From: Bacillota bacterium
Lineage (GTDB): Bacteria; Bacillota; Clostridia; Christensenellales; Aristaeellaceae
Length of the DNA stretch: 7,571 nt
Direction of reading: 5' to 3'
NCBI GenBank assembly: GCA_023409955.1
Contig: JAEYQQ010000030.1
Span: 1-7,571, forward strand
Shown: in pieces, positions 1 to 5,614 of the stretch
How positions within the stretch are numbered: the stretch's first letter is position 1
How the letters are laid out: each line of letters begins with the position of its first letter
The notes under the pieces: generated by a model
What the model saw: only the letters and a program-made list of their open reading frames with translations
The model's database searches: none
What the model was told of the DNA's origin: nothing
Made by a program: the position numbers and the translations under genes

Positions 1-51
1 GGAGGGGACAGGCAGGCTGCTTTTGCAGGCGGAGGCGACAAAGATGATTGA
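1..51 (+). CDS. possible C-terminal end of an upstream gene (partial)
   Basis: Frame 1 is open from the window edge to a TGA at 49-51 and gives a 16-residue Gly/Asp-rich tail ending GGGDKDD. It stops five bases before an intrinsic terminator, which is where a gene end is expected. The other two forward frames are less convincing: one stops slightly earlier with an Arg/Cys-rich peptide, the other runs through the terminator. The fragment is too short to assign a family, and frame choice rests only on the terminator spacing. Confidence 0.35.
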   Translation, partial: GGDRQAAFAGGGDKDD

Positions 52-55
52 TGCA

Positions 56-80
56 GCCGCCCTGTGGGCGGTCTCTTTTT
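56..80 (+). terminator. intrinsic terminator of the upstream gene
   Basis: A perfect GC stem CCGCCC / GGGCGG (57-62 with 66-71) closes a 3-base TGT loop and is followed by TCTCTTTTT. A G-T wobble at 56/72 can extend it. The T-run is only on the right side, so it serves rightward transcription and separates the upstream gene from this window. Confidence 0.85.
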
Positions 81-161
81 ATTCATCCATTTTGACATGG
101 TACATGAAAGGTTGCAGGATTATTTAAACTTCAGGATTGCTTTTTCCCCTATACTGTCACT

Positions 162-338
162 TCATTGCTTACCATTGAACACTTCTTCAAAATACTGATT
201 TGTTTTCATGGATAATGCTCTTAGGCGAAAAGCCTCAGGAATATTCTCCAAAAGCAACGTACGCAAAGATATCATATAAAATACAGGGAGGGAAACCATT
301 TGTTCCCTCCCTGCATCCATGCCTTTCAAACTAGCCAT
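162..338 (-). CDS. small hypothetical protein, 58 aa, divergent from the SRAP gene
   Basis: This minus-strand frame starts at ATG (336-338 on plus) and ends at TGA (162-164). The start is preceded by GGGAGG (plus 344-349) with a 5-base gap, a near-ideal ribosome binding site. An extended -10 promoter lies about 80 bases upstream. The peptide begins MASLKGMDAG, has a hydrophobic stretch near residues 15-31 (VSLPVFYMISLRTLLLE), then an amphipathic, charged tail ending EEVFNGKQ. I recognise no domain. The hydrophobic stretch is short and contains Arg, so a membrane role is uncertain. A perfect 11-bp hairpin sits inside codons 9-19. It could be a real small protein, a remnant of a larger gene, or chance. 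Promoter, binding site and start agree in position, which is the main argument for it. Confidence 0.5.
   Translation of the reverse strand: MASLKGMDAGREQMVSLPVFYMISLRTLLLENIPEAFRLRALSMKTNQYFEEVFNGKQ
284..313. repeat. 11-bp perfect inverted repeat (hairpin) inside the small minus-strand frame
   Basis: CAGGGAGGGAA (284-294) and TTCCCTCCCTG (303-313) are exact reverse complements around an 8-base loop. On the plus strand no T-run follows. On the minus strand the hairpin is followed by TATTTTATATGAT, which is T-rich but interrupted, so it could act as a weak leftward terminator. It lies within codons 9-19 of the small frame, so if that frame is translated the hairpin might cause early termination or affect the mRNA. 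Confidence 0.7.
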
Positions 339-415
339 GATTTCCTCCCGGCAATAGGATTGGATAATAATCCAGCAGTTTATTCCGATTCCGGTTTTGT
401 GAAAAATGTCTTTAC

Positions 416-444
416 ATTATAGCAAAAATGCCCATATAATTCCA
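416..444 (-). promoter_or_regulatory. extended -10 promoter for the small minus-strand gene
   Basis: On the minus strand the sequence reads TGC-TATAAT: a perfect -10 hexamer (plus 416-421) with the TG of an extended -10 element (plus 423-424). A weak -35 (TGGAAT, plus 439-444, 3 of 6 matches) is 17 bp away. Extended -10 promoters tolerate weak -35 boxes. Predicted transcription starts near 409 and leaves a leader of about 70 bases before the ATG. Confidence 0.55.
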
Positions 445-504
445 TACTGAGGATGCCGTAAGCGATACAGCACCCCCCTATCCGGCGCAAACATACAGCA
501 GCCA

Positions 505-544
505 TATAATGGGTACATTATATATAACATTGCCCCTGGGCAAT
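505..544 (+). promoter_or_regulatory. probable promoter region and palindromic operator of the SRAP gene
   Basis: TATAAT at 505-510 is a perfect -10 hexamer, but no good -35 box lies 16-18 bp upstream, so the promoter may need an activator; TATA-like sequence at 519-528 is an alternative. Downstream, ATTGCCC (529-535) and GGGCAAT (538-544) form a perfect inverted repeat with a 2-base centre. It ends four bases before the AAGGAGGA binding site (548-555). The position suits a repressor operator or a small mRNA hairpin near the binding site. It does not resemble a LexA box. Confidence 0.4.
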
Positions 545-561
545 TATAAGGAGGAAGTAAG

Positions 562-1161
562 ATGTGCGGGCGGTTTTATATCGAAAAGGATGACCCAACA
601 GAAGAACTGGTCAAAATTATAGAGGAGATCCAGAAAAAGCTAAAGGATGATGTCAACGAACCATCTATAAAGCAGGGGGAAATCTTCCCTACCGATGTTG
701 TACCAATCATCGCCAGAAACAAGTCGGGCGTTCCACGGCCCTTTGCCATGAAATGGGGCTTTAGCAAATTTAACAGCAAGGGCGTTATAATCAATGCACG
801 CAGCGAAACCGTGATGGAAAAAAGCATGTTCCGCCAGCCAATGCTGGAGCGGCGCTGCCTGATTCCTGCCTCCCACTACTTTGAATGGCAGGCGGCAGAC
901 GGTCATAAAATCAAACATGCCATTCGCGATCCTAAAAGCAGCCTGATCTATATGGCCGGCTGCTACCGCTGGGAGAAGGAGTCAAAGCAGCCCCAGTTTG
1001 TTATTCTAACAAGGGAGGCAGCACCAGGGCTCCAATTCATTCATGAACGCATGCCGGTGATCCTTACAAAGGATGCACATGAAGCCTGGCTGTCGGACAG
1101 TACAGATATAACCGGTATCATTCATGCCTCAATGCAGGACCTCACTGCGCAAGCAGTATAA
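562..1161 (+). CDS. SRAP (SOS response-associated peptidase, HMCES/YedK family) protein
   Basis: This 199-aa protein belongs to the SRAP family, which forms a thiazolidine crosslink to abasic sites in single-stranded DNA and so protects them from strand breakage. The family residues are all visible: Cys2 (MCGRF, made N-terminal after Met removal), Asn78 in NARSET, Glu108 in the IPASHYFEWQ block, and His161 in FIHERMPVIL. These correspond to Cys2, Asn75, Glu105 and His160 known in E. coli YedK. The length is slightly below YedK (222 aa), with no break. The ATG is fixed by the required Cys2 and by AAGGAGGA six bases upstream. The next gene encodes a translesion polymerase about 110 bases downstream with no terminator between, so the two may be co-transcribed. 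The protein acts in the cytoplasm on DNA. Confidence 0.95.
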   Translation: MCGRFYIEKDDPTEELVKIIEEIQKKLKDDVNEPSIKQGEIFPTDVVPIIARNKSGVPRPFAMKWGFSKFNSKGVIINARSETVMEKSMFRQPMLERRCLIPASHYFEWQAADGHKIKHAIRDPKSSLIYMAGCYRWEKESKQPQFVILTREAAPGLQFIHERMPVILTKDAHEAWLSDSTDITGIIHASMQDLTAQAV

Positions 1162-1200
1162 ATGCACACATGATTTAAACCAATATTTTAATAATTACCA

Positions 1201-1248
1201 TTGCATATTTGCCGTATCAAGCATATGATTTGTGGGGAACATGTGTTT
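1201..1248 (+). promoter_or_regulatory. candidate promoter and LexA (SOS) box of the Y-family polymerase
   Basis: GAACATGTGTTT at 1237-1248 fits the core of the Gram-positive LexA box, GAAC-N4-GTTY; the outer C on each side is missing. Just upstream, TATGAT (1224-1229, 5 of 6) lies 17 bp after TTGCAT (1201-1206, 3 of 6), a plausible sigma-A promoter with start near 1236, so a bound repressor would cover the transcription start. This arrangement fits a start codon at 1270 but not at 1201. The match was made by eye, not by motif scoring. Confidence 0.5.
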
Positions 1249-1269
1249 GTGTATGGAGATGATGCAGAC

Positions 1270-2508
1270 TTGGAACGGGTCATATTGCACTGCGATGCCA
1301 ATTCCTTTTATGCTTCGGTGGAATGTGTTTTTCATCCGGATTGGCGGGGTAAACCCATGGCGGTATGCGGCAACGCCGAAATGCGCCATGGCATCGTTTT
1401 GGCCAGCACAAAAGAAGCCAAGCAATACGGCATCAAGACCGGCATGGTCACCTGGCAGGCAAAGCAGCTATGCCCCAGTCTCATTGTCTCGCCTGCGCAT
1501 TCTACGCTTTACAGCCAGTATTCCAACCGTCTGCGCAACATCTTTTTTGATTATACGGACCGGGTGGAGCCTTACGGCCTGGACGAGTGCTGGCTGGATG
1601 TATCCGACCCCAAATCCACCATTCACAACGGTTCCCTGCTGGCCGACAAGCTTCGTGAGCGGGTAAAGAAAGAGTTGGAGATCACCATATCCGCCGGGGT
1701 AAGCTTTAATAAGCCCTTTGCTAAACTGGCCAGCGATTTAAAAAAACCCGATGCAACCACAGTAATATCCCAGGACAACTACAAAGAAACCGTATGGCGT
1801 CTGCCCATATCCAGCCTTTTGTTTGTAGGCCCCAAAACCACCAGGAAGCTGATGGACCGCTGCATTTACACCATCGGTGATCTGGCCAAGGCCGACCCTG
1901 ATCAAATGAAGCAGCTGCTTGGCAAAAACGGCCTTTTCCTGATTGCCTATGCCAACGGCTATGACCTGTCGCCGGTAAAGCGCATGGAGGATACGCCTCC
2001 CATCAAATCTGTTGGCAACAGCATCACCACCCCAAGGGATATGGAAACCATAGAGGATGTAAAGTGTGTTCTTTATCTACTGGCCGAAAGTGTTGCCATG
2101 CGCCTTCGGGAACAAAACTACAGGGGCCGATGTGTTTCTATCAGCATTCGAGATGTAAAGCTTGCATGGGTCTCCTGCCAAAAAACACTCCCTTTCAGCA
2201 CCAACCTGGAGGATGAAATCTACAGCAATGCCATGGCATTGTTTACTGAACGCCATACAAAGCTTTTACCCCTTCGAAGCATTGGCGTCTCTGTCAGCCA
2301 GCTGGAATCAGATGCTGCGCCTGTGCAGTTGGATATGTTCGGCAATGCCGGACGCCGTGAGGAAAAGTTGTCTCTTGTGAAAACCATCGATCAGCTGCGC
2401 CAGCAATATGGTCCATATATCATACAGCGGGGCCTTATCATGGCAGATACCCTATTTTCTAAGCTCAACCCCAAAGAAGAACACATGAACCCCATCCAGG
2501 GCGGATGA
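1270..2508 (+). CDS. dinB: Y-family translesion DNA polymerase (Pol IV / DinB type)
   Basis: This polymerase copies past damaged template bases with low fidelity. I start it at TTG 1270, giving 412 aa beginning MERVILHCDANSFYASVE, the usual family N-terminus; GGAG at 1255-1258 is the likely binding site. In-frame upstream starts would place the LexA-like box and the -10 within the gene. Visible features: Asp9 of the first metal motif, Tyr14 at the steric-gate position, the second catalytic motif as GLDECWLDVS (Asp105, Glu106) instead of SIDE, the SFNKPFAKLASDLKKPD palm segment near 147-162, a helix-hairpin-helix-like thumb near 178-218, the little-finger domain near 250-345, and QLDMF (353-357), which matches the beta-clamp-binding motif. 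B. subtilis homologues are about the same length. The GLDEC variant suggests a Firmicute subgroup rather than classical E. coli DinB. It pairs with the SRAP gene in DNA-damage tolerance. Confidence 0.92.
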   Translation: MERVILHCDANSFYASVECVFHPDWRGKPMAVCGNAEMRHGIVLASTKEAKQYGIKTGMVTWQAKQLCPSLIVSPAHSTLYSQYSNRLRNIFFDYTDRVEPYGLDECWLDVSDPKSTIHNGSLLADKLRERVKKELEITISAGVSFNKPFAKLASDLKKPDATTVISQDNYKETVWRLPISSLLFVGPKTTRKLMDRCIYTIGDLAKADPDQMKQLLGKNGLFLIAYANGYDLSPVKRMEDTPPIKSVGNSITTPRDMETIEDVKCVLYLLAESVAMRLREQNYRGRCVSISIRDVKLAWVSCQKTLPFSTNLEDEIYSNAMALFTERHTKLLPLRSIGVSVSQLESDAAPVQLDMFGNAGRREEKLSLVKTIDQLRQQYGPYIIQRGLIMADTLFSKLNPKEEHMNPIQGG

Positions 2509-2755
2509 ATATAAAGCGGCTGGTTATATGCTTTCATATTGTGACAACCGTTACATAAACATAGCGATTGACTGTAGACAATGCAACATGCCGATCCATT
2601 TGATGCTTAAATCAAAAATGCAACTTTCCAAAATTTAAAATTCAGATTATTTTTAAACTGCACATAAATAAGCAGGAACTGCAACAAATATGTAGAATAG
2701 AATGTATTACCATGCAAAAGGGCCGCAATGGCGCAGTCTCACAGGGGGATGCATC
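2509..2755 (+). other. gene-free leader region upstream of the aminotransferase operon
   Basis: This AT-rich stretch has no convincing coding frame and no clear terminator for the polymerase gene. A TAGAAT (2693-2698) resembles a -10 but lacks a good -35. TTGACT at 2568-2573 has no -10 at a usable distance. The part from about 2705 probably forms the 5' leader RNA. It holds GCCGC (2722-2726), which could pair with GCGGC (2759-2763) in the terminator stem, and GGGGGAT (2744-2750), which exactly complements ATCCCCC (2805-2811) directly before the start codon. I do not recognise a known riboswitch or a T-box consensus. Confidence 0.4.
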
Positions 2756-2789
2756 AGCGCGGCTTCATGCTGGCCGCTTTTTATTTTTT
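2756..2789 (+). terminator. intrinsic terminator in the leader, probable attenuator
   Basis: GCGGC (2759-2763) pairs with GCCGC (2773-2777) around a 9-base loop, with partial extension by A2756 and G2757 pairing into the T-run. It is followed at once by TTTTTATTTTTT (2778-2789). Only seven bases separate it from the GAGGAGGA binding site (2797-2804) of the aminotransferase, so no promoter fits in between. Any transcript of the operon must therefore read through this terminator, which points to control by conditional termination. The stem is short but GC-only. Confidence 0.7.
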
Positions 2790-2811
2790 AAACCCCGAGG
2801 AGGAATCCCCC

Positions 2812-4020
2812 ATGTCGCGTTCCATTTCCCGGATGTGCAAGGCCATTGCCCCTTCGGTTACCCTTAGCATTGATGCAAAAGCCAAAAACATGAAGCAGCA
2901 GGGCCTGGATGTTGTGGGCTTCGGCGCAGGCGAACCCGATTTTCCTACGCCCAAGCATATCTGTGACGCGGCCAAAGAAGCCATCGACCTTGGCATAACA
3001 CGCTACACGCCATCTGAAGGGACGCTGACCCTTCGTACAGCCATTTGCGAAAAACTGAAAAGAGATAACGGCCTAACCTATACTCCGGGAGAGATTATTG
3101 TATCCGGCGGTGCAAAGCACTCCCTTTTCACCATCTTCCAGGCCATTTTAGATGCGGGGGATGAAGTTCTTATTTCCATTCCCTGCTGGGTTAGCTATCC
3201 AGAAATGGTGCGCATGGCCGGCGGTGTGCCTGTGTTCGTGGAAACTGCAGAGGAGGATTGCTTTATCCCTTCCAAAGCAGCTTTGCAGGCGAAAATCACC
3301 TCCCGTACCAAAGCCATTGTGATCACCAGCCCCTCCAACCCCAATGGCTGTGTATGGCCTTCTGAAGCGCTTGAATATACTGCCGAGCTTGCAAAGGAGC
3401 ATGACTTTTATATCATCAGCGATGAAATTTATGAAAAGCTCCTGTATGATGGATTAACCCATCTATCCATCGCCTCATTGTCAGACGATGCCAAGTCCCG
3501 CACCTTTGTAGTCAACGGCCTGAGCAAAGCCTATGCCATGACCGGCTGGCGCATAGGTTATGTAGCAGGACCTATAGACGTAATCAAGGCCATGGCCAAT
3601 TTCCAGAGCCAGGCCACATCCAACCCCAACAGTATCGCCCAGCACGCCGGCGTCACCGCCCTGCTTGGTGATCAAGGGTGCGTTTTTGAAATGGCTAAGG
3701 AGTTTGAGCGCAGGCGCGATTATATGGTGGAGCGCATCAACAGCATCCCCAGTCTTTCCTGCAAAAAGCCTGCTGGTGCCTTTTATGTAATGCTAAACAT
3801 CAAAAAACTTATTGGCAGTAAGTTTGACGGTAAAACAATTGAAGGCAGCATGGATTTTGCAGATTTAATGCTCACCGAGGAAAAGGTGGCTGTGGTCCCT
3901 GGCGTTGCTTTTGAGGCGGAGGGATATTGCCGCTTAAGCTATGCCGTAAGCCTTGCCGACATTCAAAAGGGCCTTGACCGAATCGAACATTTTATATCTT
4001 TATTGGAAGCTTCTGTTTAA
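2812..4020 (+). CDS. aspB: class I aminotransferase, aspartate aminotransferase type (1-gamma subgroup)
   Basis: This PLP enzyme probably interconverts aspartate plus 2-oxoglutarate with oxaloacetate plus glutamate. The 402-aa protein starts at ATG 2812, seven bases after GAGGAGGA; the family N-terminus (SRMCKAIAPSVTLSID) begins there, so the 28 open codons upstream are leader RNA. Landmarks: GAGEPDFPTP (38-47), Asn176 in SPSNPNG, Asp204 and Tyr207 in SDEIYE for cofactor binding, PLP lysine Lys239 in GLSKAYAMTGWRIGY, and Arg374 in CRLSYA, which binds the substrate alpha-carboxylate. The segment ILDAGDEVLI...CWVSYPEMVRMAGG closely resembles Thermus/Bacillus-type AspAT. Related subgroup members can act on other amino or keto acids, so aspartate specificity is likely, not proven. 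The citrate synthase-like gene follows after 34 bases with no terminator, so the two form an operon linked through oxaloacetate. Confidence 0.9.
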   Translation: MSRSISRMCKAIAPSVTLSIDAKAKNMKQQGLDVVGFGAGEPDFPTPKHICDAAKEAIDLGITRYTPSEGTLTLRTAICEKLKRDNGLTYTPGEIIVSGGAKHSLFTIFQAILDAGDEVLISIPCWVSYPEMVRMAGGVPVFVETAEEDCFIPSKAALQAKITSRTKAIVITSPSNPNGCVWPSEALEYTAELAKEHDFYIISDEIYEKLLYDGLTHLSIASLSDDAKSRTFVVNGLSKAYAMTGWRIGYVAGPIDVIKAMANFQSQATSNPNSIAQHAGVTALLGDQGCVFEMAKEFERRRDYMVERINSIPSLSCKKPAGAFYVMLNIKKLIGSKFDGKTIEGSMDFADLMLTEEKVAVVPGVAFEAEGYCRLSYAVSLADIQKGLDRIEHFISLLEASV

Positions 4021-4054
4021 TCTCAATTTATTGGAAGGGTAGAGGTGAATCGAA

Positions 4055-5449
4055 TTGCTCAAGTTTGACCGGCGCACCAATCTGATCCAGCAGGCCAAAT
4101 ACAAGTACTCTCTCCAGGATGTAAAGGAACCCAATTTGTACAGGGAGAGTTTCGACTACGCCTCCATCCCCAAAATCGCCTTCAATAACCGCATGGTTCC
4201 CATTAACATGCCGGATGAGATTTGGATTACAGATACCACCTTCCGGGATGGTCAGCAGAGCGTGTCCCCCTTTTCGGTAGAGCAGATCGTAACCTTGTTC
4301 AAGCTTATGAACCGCCTTGGAGGCCCTAAAGGTATCGTACGCCAAAGCGAGTTCTTTGTTTATACCGATAAAGATAAGGAAGCACTTGCACGCTGTCAGG
4401 ATTTGGGTCTGCAATTCCCCGAAATTACAACCTGGATCCGCGCCAATGAAAAGGATTTTCAGCTAGTCAAAGACGCTGGTGTCAAAGAAACCGGTATCCT
4501 TGTTTCCTGCAGTGACTACCACATATTCAACAAAATGCATCTGACCCGCAGTCAGGCCTTGGAGAAATACCTTGCCATCGTCAAGGCCGCCCTTGAAAAG
4601 GGCATCAAACCTCGCTGCCATTTTGAAGATATCACAAGGGCTGACTTTTATGGTTTTGTTGTGCCCTTTGCTGCGGAACTCATGCGTTTGAGCCGCGAAA
4701 GCGGAGTGCCCATCAAAATCCGTGCCTGCGATACCATGGGTTATGGCATTTCTTACCCAGGTGCAGCCCTGCCCCGCAGCGTTCAGGGCATCATTTACGG
4801 TCTTCGTCACTACGCTGAGGTTCCCTCCGAATATCTGGAGTGGCACGGCCACAATGATTTTTACAAGGTGGTCTGCAATGCTGGTACCGCCTGGCTGTAT
4901 GGCTGCGCCAGCATCAACTGCTCGTTGCTTGGCATTGGTGAGCGTACCGGCAACTGCCCGCTGGAGGCTATGGCCATTGAGTACCAAGGTATGAGAGGCA
5001 CAGACGACGGGATGGATCTTACCGCTATTACAGAAATCGCTGATTACATGGAACAGGAAATCGGCATAGAAATCAGCCCTCGTCAGCCTTTTGTGGGCCG
5101 TCACTTCAACGTAACTCGGGCGGGCATTCATGCCGATGGTATGCTCAAGGATGAAGAAATCTACAATATATTTGATACCGCCAAAATATTAAACCGGCCT
5201 GCAACCGTTGCTGTGGACAGCCATAGCGGCCTGGCCGGTATCGCCCACTGGATGAATGGTTATTTCAAGCTCAAGGATAGGCAGGTAATCCAAAAGCATG
5301 ACCCTTTGGTTGCCGCGGTCAAGGAAAAGGTGGATGCCTTATATGCCGAAGGCCGGAATACGGTAATGGGTGATGAGGAACTGGAGATCCTTACCCGCTC
5401 CAGTGATCCTGACAGATATGAAAAGCTCTTGTTTCATAAAAGCAAATAA
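4055..5449 (+). CDS. Re-citrate synthase-like DRE-TIM metalloenzyme (often labelled isopropylmalate/homocitrate synthase)
   Basis: The protein (464 aa) belongs to the DRE-TIM family, which condenses acetyl-CoA with a 2-keto acid. The sequence matches what I know of the anaerobe Re-citrate synthase branch (Clostridium kluyveri type), which makes citrate from oxaloacetate and acetyl-CoA with stereochemistry opposite to the common citrate synthase. Seen: DTTFRDGQQS (60-69; Arg64, Asp65), HFEDITRAD (189-197), CDTMGYG (225-231), the HGHND metal motif (264-268) and GERTGN (295-300). The barrel fills about residues 50-320; the rest is a shorter C-terminal part without the leucine-binding domain of standard LeuA. 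The TTG start follows AGAGGTGA (4041-4048) by six bases. Its place behind an aspartate aminotransferase, an oxaloacetate source, supports citrate formation for glutamate synthesis. Substrate preference over isopropylmalate or homocitrate is inferred from overall similarity. Confidence 0.82.
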   Translation: MLKFDRRTNLIQQAKYKYSLQDVKEPNLYRESFDYASIPKIAFNNRMVPINMPDEIWITDTTFRDGQQSVSPFSVEQIVTLFKLMNRLGGPKGIVRQSEFFVYTDKDKEALARCQDLGLQFPEITTWIRANEKDFQLVKDAGVKETGILVSCSDYHIFNKMHLTRSQALEKYLAIVKAALEKGIKPRCHFEDITRADFYGFVVPFAAELMRLSRESGVPIKIRACDTMGYGISYPGAALPRSVQGIIYGLRHYAEVPSEYLEWHGHNDFYKVVCNAGTAWLYGCASINCSLLGIGERTGNCPLEAMAIEYQGMRGTDDGMDLTAITEIADYMEQEIGIEISPRQPFVGRHFNVTRAGIHADGMLKDEEIYNIFDTAKILNRPATVAVDSHSGLAGIAHWMNGYFKLKDRQVIQKHDPLVAAVKEKVDALYAEGRNTVMGDEELEILTRSSDPDRYEKLLFHKSK

Positions 5450-5493
5450 CCTGTTTTTCCATATTCTTGATGGTTATGATGATGCAAAAGCAT

Positions 5494-5523
5494 TCCCGCC
5501 GGCCTGTACCGGCGGGATTTTCT
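5494..5523 (+). terminator. strong intrinsic terminator of the aminotransferase-citrate synthase operon
   Basis: CCCGCCGG (5495-5502) and CCGGCGGG (5509-5516) form a perfect 8-bp GC stem, extended by T5494-A5517, around a 6-base loop, followed by TTTTCT. It lies 45 bases after the citrate synthase stop and ends the two-gene operon. Confidence 0.9.
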
Positions 5524-5524
5524 A

Positions 5525-5552
5525 TTCCCATACAGATCATTTGGTGTATAAT
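5525..5552 (+). promoter_or_regulatory. promoter of the Nudix-GNAT pair
   Basis: A perfect TATAAT (5547-5552) lies 16 bp after TTCCCA (5525-5530, 4 of 6 to TTGACA). It starts just downstream of the previous terminator, leaving a leader of about 55 bases before the Nudix start. The -10 is convincing; the -35 is weak. Confidence 0.55.
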
Positions 5553-5614
5553 GATCGTATTAATTGTCTAGCAAGTGTACTCGCTATCCTCATTAGCAGG
5601 AAAGGAGCTCTAGC

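Noticed and set aside
357..373. Small inverted repeat GGATT...AATCC
   Set aside because: Five-base arms in AT-rich sequence are expected by chance; no position-specific role is apparent beyond lying in the leader of the small minus-strand frame.
1201..1269. Upstream start of the polymerase at TTG 1201 or ATG 1225
   Set aside because: No binding site precedes either codon, the extra residues are not part of the family, and the stretch contains the candidate promoter and LexA box.
2568..2573. TTGACT as a -35 box for the aminotransferase operon
   Set aside because: No -10-like hexamer lies 16-18 bp downstream.
2705..2790. T-box or a named riboswitch in the aminotransferase leader
   Set aside because: The T-box GGTGG-type antiterminator consensus is absent, and I could not match fluoride, ZTP, preQ1, glycine or SAM cores by eye; left as an unidentified attenuator.
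2728..2811. N-terminal extension of the aminotransferase starting at ATG 2728
   Set aside because: The added 28 residues cover the terminator hairpin and T-run, lack family similarity, and have no binding site; ATG 2812 has an ideal one.
4463..5131. 222-codon minus-strand frame opposite the citrate synthase gene
   Set aside because: It is a shadow of a strongly conserved gene, with no binding site, promoter or recognisable protein features.
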